Below, piece by piece: positions 47,754 through 59,600 of a stretch of 64,000 bases of DNA. Under the pieces are notes generated by a model. The model was not told the origin of the DNA. It did not search any database and worked only from the letters and a program-made list of their open reading frames with translations. The stretch is from Carex sylvatica (Eukaryota; Streptophyta; Magnoliopsida; Poales; Cyperaceae): NCBI GenBank assembly GCA_964058845.1, contig CAXKVR010000003.1, forward strand, positions 248,001 through 312,000. Direction: 5' to 3'. The number at the start of each line of letters is the position of its first letter. The stretch's first letter is position 1. Position numbers and translations under genes: made by a program.

Positions 47754-48400
47754 TTTTCTATATGGGAGCAAAAATTAATATTGAACAAGAACTAGTGGTG
47801 GTAATAAATTAAGGAAAATAATAATGATTAGCAAACAGTAAATGGAGGAAATAAAACTATAATTATAAGATGAGGATTGAATTGGTGGCGATGTGCTTTA
47901 TATATTTTTTTTTCTTTTTTTTAAAATTTTTTTTTCTTTTTTTTTGTTATTATTTTGTGGGATTGAATAAAGAAAGGATAGGAAGGTGGGAGCTTGTGAG
48001 TTTGGGAAAGGAAAAGGAAAAAAATAAAGAAAAAGGGTTGGTTATATTAAAAGAATTTGTGGAGGAATAAATAAGGAGATGAGAGGGGAAGCAGGAAAGA
48101 GCACAAGGGAGGCGGATGTAGGGAGAAGGATAGGATTGTAGAGGAAAGGGAGAGTTTGAGAGCTTGCTTGCTTCTTCACAGCTAGAGAGAGAAACAGATC
48201 TAGAGAGAGAGTGCTGGTGATGCCTTGAAGTTGATAGAATGCATAAAATATTAGTGAAGAATAGGCGAATGAATAGCTAGAGAAGATAAGGACAATTAGA
48301 GACATTAGGGTTCACCTTTGACCCCGTATCTGATCATGACCCGAATCCGATAAAGTTAATGGTTTATGCTTCCTATATATATATATATATATATAGAAGT
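47754..48400 (-). promoter_or_regulatory. Probable 5' leader and TATA region of the AHL gene
   Basis: Read on the minus strand, the stretch is pyrimidine-rich (TTTTTCTTTT and CTCTCTAGAT blocks), as in many AHL leaders. A (TA)n tract at about 48377-48399 could act as the TATA element. An 87-codon ATG reading frame (48305 to 48042, minus) would lie in the leader if transcription starts there; its product has no recognised domain. Confidence 0.4.
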
Positions 48401-51400
48401 CTAGGAGTGCAACCGGTAAATATGGTAGCTTTTTGACCTTGGTATTGTGCATTTTTGTTTTTTTGTTCTTGATCATAGATTAACAAGCAAATTTAACGAA
48501 GAAAAAACTTGGGATTAATCCAACGGGTACAGTACTGATGTGATGTAATCAGATCCGAATTCGACCAACAGCATTAATACATAGTATAGCAGGCGCTGCA
48601 AAGTGAAAACCCTACATCTTAAGGCTCACATGCACCCCACTTAATACCCTTAATTAACCCTTGTCTTAACCCTTAACCTAACCCTTAACCCTGGTTCAAG
48701 ATAATTAATTATTTAATACCCAGTTGTTAGTTAGTTGCATTTTTATAATGGGCTGATAAGTGGCGCAAACAATCGGTGCAATTAAGTGGCGCAAAGTAGT
48801 ATTCCCATTCACCAATCTACCTAGATACATATATTTATATACACAACCCGGAATGTGTGTGTGTGTGTGTTTATAGATACATAGTCAGAACAACAATAAT
48901 AATCATTTCATGTGCACAGAATCATTTAAACTTATGCAAATTAATTGTACATGTGTAATTAATACATCCAAATTTGCAACAGAATATTAAATAATAAGTA
49001 TTTGAAGATACATAATTTACAAATGATGTCAATTATTTGCGAATAATAACGTAAAATAGATAAGACAGTGATATATATACCAAGATATATGATCAAATAG
49101 TATATGTTATAACTTTTTTAAGTTAAAAATACATTTCGTTAAGATAAAAAAATATACTATTGTTCATTAATTATATATATATATATATAATTATTATATA
49201 CATATACCAAATCTATAGTTAGATAAATGTGTGAAATGTTGAATTAGTTAATCTACAATGAATCATGCATGCATATAGCTAGCTTGGGATTAATTGAACA
49301 TGAAGTTCTAGTTCAGTCATATGTGAAAAATAATTCCTATAGTGTGTATCTATGATCTTAAATATATATATATATGGTTCTCCTTTCTCATGAGTAATGG
49401 ATGGCAAGTTCATCTCACACCCAAATTAGTATGTTTTATGTATGCCTCGGTTGTTGTAAAATAGCTCCTTTTGTGGAGCAAGAACGTACAAAGAAATTAT
49501 ATACAAAAGGGCCAGTTTGATAGCAGTTGCAAATTGATAAATTCATTGGTCCTATATATATATCATAGACAGAGAGAGATCTTGTTTAATTATGCCATAT
49601 ATATATATATATATATTAATTAGTCGAAAACATTGACCACAATGAAAACTAAATTGCATCCGTATTGACAAAAATGAAAGGTCATTTTTTGTGGTGCACA
49701 CAAGGGAGGGGGGTATCCCTTTGCAAATACATGGAAAAGAGGGAATGCGACATTTTTTTGGTCAATGCTCCCAAGAGGGCAAACTTTGATATATATATAT
49801 ATATATTGTATGCACGTAACTTTGCAAAGTCGTTCATCTAAGAAAATCTGCGCCAACAATTAATAACATAAAAATACGGATGTGTATATAACCTCATCTC
49901 CATTTTAGTAAGAATGGAATGTGTCCTTAACCTATTAGCTAGCTAGCTTGGCATAGAATACGGATATGGAACTGTTCATGATTTGATAAATTCATTGTTT
50001 ATTCAATTTTTTGTATTATATTATTTGGTATATGCAATTAAGTCCGTTATTATTTCATATTGATATTATATATATATATAGACACATCCATATGAGCCAG
50101 AAAATTATGTAGTCATTCAATATTTTTGTGTAATTATTAATCTTTTGTTTCACTTGATTAATTTAATCCAAATTCATTCATTTTTGACATTTTTTTAAGC
50201 TCAATGTGTCATGAAGAAGAAAAATGACATCAATTGGCATTTGGATAATATAACAAATAAATATATACATATCATTATATATATCAAGACCATTATGTGT
50301 CACAAATAATTAACTGCTACATATTACAACTTAATTTGTAATACATTTGTTCATGATTCCTAATTAAGTCTCTTTTCTTTCTTTGCACATGCATGCCTGC
50401 GCTGTATATATATATATATATATATATCATAATTAAGAAGTCATGTACAGCTCTATTGAGAACAACGACGATCATTAAAGGTCTGAGTACACACCAAAAG
50501 TAATCCCAAATACCATAAATTAATGATTGAGTTCTATTCTATAACATAAATGCATTAAGTTATGGTACTAAAAGCATGGATTCCGTGACATAAATGACTA
50601 CATATTTAAAGAACGAATCAATTCTTTGTTTGAGTTGTTTATCTTTCTTTTTTTATATAATTTGGCGCGCCGTGTCTGTACAGAAACAAGAAGTGGTAAA
50701 GGAAACAGAATGCCACAGTGGACAGAATATATATATTACAAAATAATAAATCGTCTTTATTTATTCTTTCTTTCTTTCTCCACAAATGATATATCGGAAT
50801 ATAAGATATATTTTGTAATTACTCGAGAATTAAATAATTCTAATAATTGAACTCTCGTTTCAAATGATTCATTAAGGGTCCACTTGATGATCTTATATTC
50901 TAAGTAAATATGTGAATAAATTCATGAGTGATATAATTAAATAAATTACCCTTGTATTGCAAGGTTAATATAATATGGCAATAAATTAAATGTATCAAGT
51001 TTCCTTTTATCTCCAACTGTAACAAGTGCCTTGAGCCGCATGTTCAGAACTTTAATGAAAATCTCTTGTAAATATTAAATAATTGGATGGCTTAACATCC
51101 AATCTTAATTTAGTACAGGTGAACGTATGTATCTCAGAAGAAGAAGAAAATGTTGTTTTTGAAACAATATTATTCTCTAGTAATCCAAACATACATCGTA
51201 TATATATAGCGCATATATATCCGATATATGATTGTATATGTGGTAAGATATACAGATAGTGTATAAAAATCGTATTTTGAAAAGTAGGATCAAAACTAAA
51301 ATATAATTCTTTTAAAAAAAAATAGTCAACCAATTAAAGTAAGAAAAAACATTAATGAGATACCAAAAGAGATTGAAAACTATAAATAATATGATATTGA

Positions 51401-51794
51401 ACATACAGTACTGCATATATATTGCATAAGAATATATGATGCAGACGGCATAATTAATTAAGCAGCATATGAACTATATTTAAAACATTGTTTCTACAAA
51501 TAATAACCTAGTGTATCGCATCTTAATAACGTCACTGTTATTTCAAAAGAAATCTAAAACATCAGAATCCTCCCCTAAAGTTATAATTAGTAAGTGTATT
51601 TCTGGGTAAATTAGTGTTATGTTAATGGTATGTTAATTAATCAGATCATATATAATGGAGGACTTCAGAAACTAAGCCAAATTAAATATGCCTCATTAAT
51701 TAATTGGTCACAAGTACAAAATCAAAATTTAAGCAGTCGGTCATAAGTTTTTCAATTGTATCTAGTCTTTACTATAGTTAATTGAACTTGCACA
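48401..51794. other. AT-rich intergenic DNA with many (TA)n tracts
   Basis: No gene was recognised. (TA)n runs of about 8-12 units lie near 49172, 49366, 49594, 49793, 50072 and 50406. A (GT)n run sits near 48856. Telomere-like CCCTTAA words cluster at 48638-48692. Confidence 0.45.
48638..48692. repeat. Short degenerate telomere-like tract
   Basis: Words such as CCCTTAA, TTAACCC and CCTAACCCTTAACCC repeat imperfectly over about 55 bp. They resemble CCCTAA/CCCTAAA telomeric repeats but are too short and irregular to be called telomeric. Confidence 0.5.
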
Positions 51795-51806
51795 TATACT
51801 TGATAC

Positions 51807-51967
51807 CTTTTTTCTTTTCTTTTTATGAAATATGGATTGGAATCAAGCCATCTAACATATTTCAAATTCTATGTATTAATATAGAGAATTTTCTCACTTT
51901 ATGACATCTTATATAGAAGTCATGCATGCGTCTTTGCCACTAGCTCATTAGATCAAAGACAAGTTCT
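51807..51967 (-). mobile_element. Second SINE copy, 12-bp TSD
   Basis: A T-rich tail at 51807-51825 marks the 3' end on the plus strand. The body carries TTGGAATCAAGCCATCT (complement of the SINE 3' block) and, at the other end, a GCCACTAGCTCA segment that corresponds to an A-box region on the minus strand. The perfect 12-bp TSD TATACTTGATAC lies at 51795-51806 and 51968-51979. The B-box region is degenerate. Confidence 0.8.
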
Positions 51968-51979
51968 TATACTTGATAC

Positions 51980-52595
51980 TTTCTATTATTATTTATTTCA
52001 TGAGATGATTTTATTTGACCCAAAACAATTTCGCTGTGGATTTAGCTTACTAACTTTAATATGACAAGTTTAAACTTTGTATAAAATAATGAATTAACCA
52101 TATACAAGTTTAAAAAAATAATATACAAAATTGTCAAATTGATACTTGAAAAAAAAAATAGAAAGGCGTGACAAGTTGAAATCGCTCCGAATAACAGTTC
52201 AATTATCTTTATTTTAGTGTAAACCTTCGGATGGGGAGTTGTTTTACTAAAACAGTCATCCACTAATTTAAAATGAAGGTAATTTATTTAAAAAGAACAA
52301 ATTGTTTGAATTGCTAGCCGACATTCGTTGTAAACTATCTACATCATTTTATTAAATATTCCCAAATGCGTATAGCATGTCAAGCGTTGATAATCTAAAG
52401 AATTCTTTTTAAAAACCATAAAAAATAAAATAAAATTACAAAATCAACTTAATTGCTTTGGAATTTACTGAAACTATAAGAACCGAAATATCATTTCGGT
52501 CCAAGGTGTTTTTACAAGTTTTACTATCATTTTTTTATCGAAATATGTGAAAATGGTTAGGACCGAAATAACATTTTGGTCCTGAAAAAAAAAAT
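51980..52595. other. AT-rich gap with a decayed foldback
   Basis: About 52440-52640 carries inverted AAGAACCGAAATATCATTTC-type sequence. It is related to the small foldback at 32840-32960. Confidence 0.45.
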
Positions 52596-53048
52596 TTAGG
52601 ATAGAAATGGCATTTTAGTTTTTATGATTTTTGTATTGCAAATTTGGAAATTTGCAAAGAGTGAAAATGTAATATAATTGGTATGAAATTGTAGGGGTAG
52701 GATTGTAGAGAAGGCGGAGCAGCTTCTAACGGACCCGCAGTGGTAGGAGCCGGCAATGACATGGAACATCGAGCCGCTCCAGCCGGGAGAACCGCCCGGC
52801 ATTTCAGAATCTAAAATCCTCTCCAGTTCTTTAAAATTAAGAGATGCTACTTGATTATTTTCTTGGAGAAACAGCTCTCTCCAGTTTTTTTTAAACGAAG
52901 AGGTTGTTATAATTCCACGTGCGGCATGGGAGTCAAAATGCCAGGGCACAGTGGGCAATGTCGGCCATGAGGTGGAGTCGTGGAGAGTGAGATCATCTAC
53001 TATAATGTGTCTGGAGAATCTATAAAGCGAGTTGAAAATAGTAATCAT
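52596..53048 (-). pseudogene. Possible gene relic, unknown family
   Basis: An ATG-initiated frame of 150 codons on the minus strand. Its first two thirds have protein-like composition (DDLTLHDSTSWPTLP, VPWHFDSHAARG, NWRELFLQ, DSEMPGGSPGWSGSMFHVI), while the last 45 residues run into T-rich, MITE-like sequence. Local GC is well above the flanks. I do not recognise the family, and there is no visible continuation or splice partner. It could be a fragment of a truncated gene, a captured exon, or a chance frame in a GC-rich patch. Confidence 0.3.
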
Positions 53049-54678
53049 ACCAACCCGCTACAGGATGTAAACATGATGAAAGTAACACAAGAGTTTTCCA
53101 ATTAATACAAAGGTATTGTGTTCATCGGAAATTGTGTCTGGACTCAAGGTGCTTCCCGCAAAACCCGGGCACCCCCATGCTTTGAGATTCGCGCTGATCG
53201 GTTGCAAATAGCACCAGCCACCGAATTTGGTCACCACTCACTCAATCGGCCAATCATCTCCCGAATTTTTGCCCCCTCACGCCTATTTGTTTTCGCTGTT
53301 GCAGATTAGGCCCCTTTTTTGGGAGAGCAAGATTTAATACCACCAAAGCAATTATTTAAATTATTTGTTATGGAGTAAATAATTCTTGAGTATCTTACGC
53401 TTATTAAGTTATTTTTGTGAGTTTAGTTTTAAAACTTATTGTTGAAATTGATTTACATGTATTTATATGCAAAATTATAAATTTATAAATTAATTTAGTA
53501 TAACGTCATATGATAAAACATGATGAAAAATAAATGCATTAATTTATAAACTTTTTTTTTTGACAATTTGATTTTATATTTAACTAATTTGAAAATTATA
53601 AATTTTGAATGTCAACGCATCTTTCGTCAAATAAATTGGTTTCAACGTGGGATGGAGCTAGGTTTTCAAGTTGTGAGGATCAAACTTAAAGAAATTTCGT
53701 ATGGAGGTCAATCATATAAAATTTTCACAAAAAAATGAGGGTCAATTTTATATTATTCATAACATTTTATTCTAAATCATACTGCAAAATCATGTCTCAA
53801 GTACAAATTTTTTTAAATAAATAGGGATCAATTGACCATATTCAATAGTGGTGGATCTATCATTAGTTTCAACAGTTTTAGTTCTTCATTTGAAATCAAA
53901 TTCATAGTGGAAGTCAAACTCGCTACCAAGCTCTTGGTGAGTTTTTTTTAAAACAATCATAGTTGTAAGTACATGATGTGTTGTGACGTAATTTGACAAA
54001 ATATGCTGTGATTCATGCACGTGATATGATGCGGCGTGACACAAATATTATTTTTATGTGAGAAAAATATTTTTTTTCACGTGATGTGTCGATAATAATG
54101 AAGAGAAAACACGTCATGCTTAATCATGCTGTGAAATGTAGTGATGCTTTAGTCAGTAAAGTGAGAGCCATGTTTAATTCTCTTTTTTTAACAAATTTTA
54201 AATCACTCATTAAAAATAGAAGGAATAAATGTAAAAAATTATGAAAAACTGTAAAAAATATTGTAAATAATAAAAGATTGTTGCAAATTTTTATGTTGAA
54301 ACAATAGTTTAATTTTTCGTTTCAATTTTAATTTTTAAATTGAAAATTAAAAAAAAATCTTAATAAAATTGTGACGGGTCAAAAATGTGCCATGATGTTA
54401 CTACTTGTCTATACATGATTAAGTGGCATTCCGCGACGTGTCAAGTATCGTTCATTGTCCTTGCCGCTAACCTTCAAAAAAAAAAAGTATCGTTCATTGT
54501 CGTATCACGTGACATGTCATGATTTGTTAAAACCAATTCATATGATATGTACTGTGATATGTCATTTTAATTGTATCGTTCTAATCGTCTAAGGAGCAAT
54601 TCAAATTATGTTGTGATGTAACTTATCCTTCGTATTGTACTGTTTAGTGTCAAAGTCTGATACAACGTATCATTTTAG
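53049..54678. other. GC-richer patch, then AT-rich repeats
   Basis: About 53110-53330 is GC-richer and could be the upstream part of the relic at 52596-53048. About 53385-53660 is a diverged relative of the foldback at 29955. About 53960-54600 is dense in GTGACGTG, ACGTGATA and GTGATATGTCA words, related to 28310-28420. No gene was recognised. Confidence 0.4.
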
Positions 54679-54681
54679 AAT

Positions 54682-56497
54682 CACTAGTGAAAAAATTGAA
54701 ATCAGGATCGGTCTATCTGAATTGGCTATAGGAACCAATCGATACTAATATCTATCTGGATCGATTTTATTAATAAAACCGATTCTAAGAATGATTTTTT
54801 TGGTCAACCGTTATCAGAATCAATTTTTTAGAGAGAACCGATACTAATTATCATATATTAGGATTGATTCTTAGCTTAGAACCGATCATGATCCTGATAG
54901 TGATCCTGATACTATCAAGATCGGTTCTCTCAAAATAATCGATCCTAATTCTAAAAAAAAAAAAAACTTTTAGGATCGGTTGTTTTTAAATAATCGATTC
55001 AAATTATTACTATTAGGATCGGTTGTTTAAAATAACCGATCCTGATAGTATCAGGTTCGGTTTTTTGAAATTAACCGATCCTAATGCTTATGTAGCGCTA
55101 GGGATTATTTTCGTTTCGCGCCTCTGTACTTATCCAAAATATTTGAGTCTCAACTCATTCCTTTATTTTCGTTTCGCGCCTCTGTACTTAGCCAAAATAT
55201 TTGAGTCTCAACTCATCCCTCTCTCTTTCTCTCCCTCTCCTCCGTGTCTCTCTCTTTCTCTATCTCCGTCTCTCCCTCTCCTTCGTGTTTCTATCTCTCT
55301 GTCTCCGTCTCTCCCTCTCGCCTCACCCTCTCTGCTCAGTAAGCTTTACTATTAATTTTAGGTTTATTAACAAAGTGGATTTGCATGTGATTTAAGAGCT
55401 TCGATGTTAATTTTGTCTTCCATTTGCAAATTTTATTTTTAATGTTACCTTGTTGGTATTTTTTCAGACTTGCAAATTGAAGTTAGGGGATTTCAATGGT
55501 GCTCTATTAGATACTTATTTTCGGCAATGACAGGTTTTGAAATTTATTTGATATTGTGTTTTTGGTGCCAAAATTATGGAATTTTTTCAAGGATCGTACG
55601 AGAAATTCACTCTGATGATTTGTTTTCCTTTTTCTGGTGTTATCTTTTTTTCAAGGGTCGTACAAGAAATTCACTCTGCTCTTTAGCGATGCAAAACTTA
55701 ATTTTTGTTGATAGAGAGTTCACATTTTGGTTATTTTTAAAGTTTTAGTTTAGGTAAACTTTGCATGAACATAAATTTTTTGTAATAATTTAAGATGTGT
55801 ATGATATTTAATTTAGGATGTGTATATGATATTTGATTATTGCTTCTTACTGTGCAAAAAAAAAAATTTAGGATGCTGGCTAACAAAATATATATGGAAG
55901 CTGGTCAAATAAATAATTTTTTTTTTTTTAGCTTCAATAAAACATCAGGATCGGTTATTTTAAACAACCGATTCATATTACTACTATTAGGATCGGTTAT
56001 TTTAAATAACTGATCCAGATTACTACTATTAGGATCGGTTGTTTAAAATAACCGATCCTAAAAGTTTTTTTTTTTTTAGCATTAGGATAGGTTATTTTAA
56101 ACAACCGAACCAGATTACTACTATTAGGATCGGTTGTTTAAAATAATCGATCCTAAATTTTTTTTTATGAATTAGGTTCGGTTATATTAAGCAACCGAAC
56201 CTAATAGTTATTATTTGGATTGGTTGTTTAAACAACCGAACCTAATAGTTATTATTTGGATCGGTTATTTAAACAACCGAACCTAATAGTTATTATTTGG
56301 ATCGGTTGTTTAAACAACCGATCCAAATAGTAACTATTAGGATCGGTTAAAGAACCGATCCAAATAGTAACTATTAGGATCGGTTAAAGAACCGATCCAG
56401 ATTTGTGTGGTATCAGTATCGCCCTGATCAGGATCGGTTACATTTCGATCCTAATATGCGTAAATAATCGATCCTAATTCTAATTTTTCCACTAATG
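54682..56497. mobile_element. Non-autonomous CACTA element with palindromic subterminal repeats
   Basis: The left end CACTAGTGAAAAAATT and the right end (inward CATTAGTGGAAAAATT) match at 14 of 16 positions. The 3-bp TSD AAT lies at 54679-54681 and 56498-56500. Both subterminal regions (about 54700-55090 and 55935-56480) are packed with AGGATCGGTT / AACCGATCCT pairs, including a perfect 36-bp palindrome at 56294-56329 centred on GTTTAAAC. The core (about 55090-55750) has a 58-bp tandem duplication and a CT-rich, leader-like stretch instead of transposase, so it may be captured sequence. Confidence 0.88.
55107..55217. repeat. 58-bp tandem duplication inside the CACTA core
   Basis: Units begin at 55107 and 55165. 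Both contain TTCGTTTCGCGCCTCTGTAC and AATATTTGAGTCTCAACTCA, differing at a few bases. A (CT)n-rich stretch follows to about 55340. Confidence 0.9.
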
Positions 56498-56539
56498 AAT
56501 CCTGATAACAATCTCCACATTTTTATCTCTGCAAAAAAA

Positions 56540-59500
56540 CCCCGCACAAACTATCAAAAAAATCATGGGGGGGGCCGCTCAGTCATTAATAAGCATTTCG
56601 TAAACTGTTAGTATTTAACTTGAAGCATCAAAGTATTTATATTGAATTTACAAAGTATTAATCCCTATACAATGATCTCTATTTATGAAAGAATAAATAA
56701 ATCCATCAATTGTCCCAATACAAAATTTTCTTTTCTTTTTTTGAATCGTCCCCACATAACTGGGGACCATTAAATAAACAATCCTCTCATAAATACTTGT
56801 CAGTTATCCCCTGTTACGTTCTGAAATTTTAACGATTAACTTTTAAATGTTTTAAAATCAGGAATCAAAAATCGTGCTGACGAAATAGGAATTTAAACTT
56901 ACAATAATGTTTCCCTAGATAAGCAAATCAAATGTGAATCGAAACTGCGTCAAAAATATGAAATTCTGACTATCTACAGGTTCAGTGCGTCCGCACTGGT
57001 GGTGAGTGCGGGTGGATGATCCGCACTAGCTACTGTTCTCCTTAATTCGTTTTCTGAAATTCTTCTAGTGCGTCTGCATTGACTCCAATTTCATTTTTGT
57101 TAATTTCTGAATTTATACGAGTGTGGATGAGTTGACCCACACTAGATTTGAATGCGGACGCATTAGCCTCGGACATTTTTTCTGAGAAGTGCCAATTTGA
57201 TGAAAATTCGACTAAGTGCTGAGTGCGGGTGACTGACCCGCACTGGAAGTGAGTGCGTCTGCACTCGTGTATATTTCTGTATTTTTTGAGCTACTGAAAT
57301 TCTGCTAAGTGCTGAGTGCAGGTGGTCGACCCGCACTGAAAGTGAGTGTGTCCGCACTCAGGTGGTTTTTTAACCAAATTCCATATTTTTTTCTCTTTTT
57401 CTTTCTCTCTTCCCCTCCGCCCCTTTTCCCCTGTGCTTGTGTGTGTTCCGCCAAAAGAAAGAAGAAAATAGAGAGAGAGCTTTCTCTCCCTCCAAAATTC
57501 ACCAAACCTCCCGTTAAATTGAAGAAAGAAGCGAGAAGTCGGTTGATCATCTCATCTAGCTCTCCTATTCGGTATTCTCTTCTCTCCTCTTCTCTCTCGA
57601 AATTCTAATTTCACCATTGTTGGGGTTTTTGCTTTAAACTTGAGATTTGTATTTAAATTGCTAGTAGTCTATCTCCTTTGAGCTTCTTTGTTATTTATTT
57701 GTTGATTATTTTCTTGATTTCATCTCGATTTTGGATTTCTATTTCTATTTCTAGGATTTTCTATTTCTATTTCTATTTTCTTGATTTCATCTTGATTGAT
57801 TAGGTTAATTCGACCAAATAGACTTGTAGTCGGTAAATCTCTCTCTCAACCTTGACATCTAGCGAGTAATTGAAAAATTGTACTGTTGCTAGAACTAAAA
57901 GTAGTGAGAGAGTAAATGGGTATACCTACAAATTGACCTAATTGGAATTGTGTATGATTTAGAGGATCCAGATGTAAAGTGTGTGAATTTAGAGATTTTG
58001 AGTAAGAAAGAAAGAATCAAAAGAATCGATATCAAAGCATAGGAATGTATAAACCATTAATAAACTCGAGTAAGCATCTCGACTATTGAACCAGGATTAA
58101 ACCAAGTATACATGTAACATGGGTGTAGGCTCGGTCGAGCAAGAATTAGCGGGACATTTTGAGACGTCTGATCTGTAATTAAGCGATACGCTCGTCGTAA
58201 ACAGGTGCAGGGTTCTTGGACTTATTTGATATTTCATTTTTAGGAATTAAATTCTTTATTCGTTTATCATGTTGAATGCTTGATTGTTGCATAGTTGGGA
58301 ATTCATGTTATATGTTTGATTGTTGCATCATTGAATTGTGTAAATTATTTGCATAACCCCATCAAATTAAACTCGAATTGACGTGACTTGAATGATTTAC
58401 ATGCTGGTATGATTGTCAGTTGTGTTGATCTATTATGATCTGCTTATGATTAAGAGTCACCACGAATTGCTGATTGAGAATGTACATGTGAGTGGATTTA
58501 TGAAGTTGAGCTGTATAGCTGACTTAGATCCAACGAATTTGCAAAGTTAAGCTATATAACTGACTTTGAGCCCGGGATCCTTCTAGCACTTTAGGTGAAT
58601 GGCCCTCAATTTTCCCAGTACCGATTGGAATGAGGGGTGAGTGATTATATTGATGTGTGGATTGAAATCGTGGGTAACAAGTGTAACGTCTGTGGCTCGG
58701 GGGTATTTCCTACGTGTTAATGCGTTTGGACGGTCAATTGAATATTACGACAATTGAAATGATTTCAAAATGAATTTTTCTTTATATGACTTGAAACATA
58801 CCTTAGGAAATAGTTAAGCCAAGCAATTACATATGTGTGTCAGATAAAGGATCCAGCTCGGTGGAACGTCTGTAGGTGTCAGTAACCCTAAAGACGAGGG
58901 TCAGATAAAAGGTTCAGCTCGATTGAATATCTGTAGTTGCTACAAGCCCTAATAAATAAATGAGTTAAGCCAAATATATGTTTGTTTGAACTTCATCTTG
59001 GAAATTCCGTTAATTGTGAGTCATTTGATTAATTATTGTCGAGCATATGCATCCCTTTAATTATGAATATATATCTATTTGAATTGCTATTGTATGGGTT
59101 TTATTTTTGAATATGGAGTTTGATTGCAAGTCCAATAATCTAACTATGGCAAATTCGCACTGAGAATTTATTCTCACCCCCACTGTTCGGGTTATATTAC
59201 AGGTTCTAGTGCGACTGAGTCTGGGGAGGCACGCGATTAGTAGGCCTCTGGTATAGGTCACCATTACCCCAATAGTTATTTTGTTAGTTGGCTAAAGATG
59301 TATATATTATTTTTGTCGTATAACTCTCTATGTCATACCTGATAGTCGGCATCCATATGTGATACCTTGATGTATTATACTTTTACTAGACTCATGTACT
59401 CGAATTTATATATATGAACTCATTTTCATATTATTTTGTTGTGAACTTCTGAATGTATTTTAAATTGCCTTGTAAGCATACACGGAGTTGTATGCTTACG

Positions 59501-59600
59501 GCGGGGGACTGTCGCGACCCGTGACCGCGGGGTATGACATCCCCGCACAAAATTTTCATTTTTTTGGATTGTCCCCGTACAACTAGGGACCATTAAATAA
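56540..59600 (+). mobile_element. Probable non-coding gypsy-type element remnant
   Basis: About 100 bp at 56700-56815 and 59545-59640 are related direct repeats (both include GGGACCATTAAATAAACAATC). The second follows a purine-rich GGCGGGGGA at about 59500 and an LTR-start-like TGTCGCGACCCGTGACCGCG. This is the arrangement of a polypurine tract plus 3' LTR start. The 3' LTR is cut short by the minisatellite. 56985-57360 holds the same kind of CG-rich dyads as LTR B, followed by a CT-rich leader-like stretch at 57385-57600. There is no gag-pol coding in 57.6-59.5 kb. Boundaries are inferred. Confidence 0.5.

Noticed and set aside
47754..47771. N-terminal extension of the AHL protein
   Set aside because: The extension starts at TTG, not ATG. 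The ATG at 47753 has good context and gives the standard AHL N terminus.
55023..55395. Ser/Leu/Pro-rich reading frames
   Set aside because: They derive from the CT-rich low-complexity stretch in the CACTA core.
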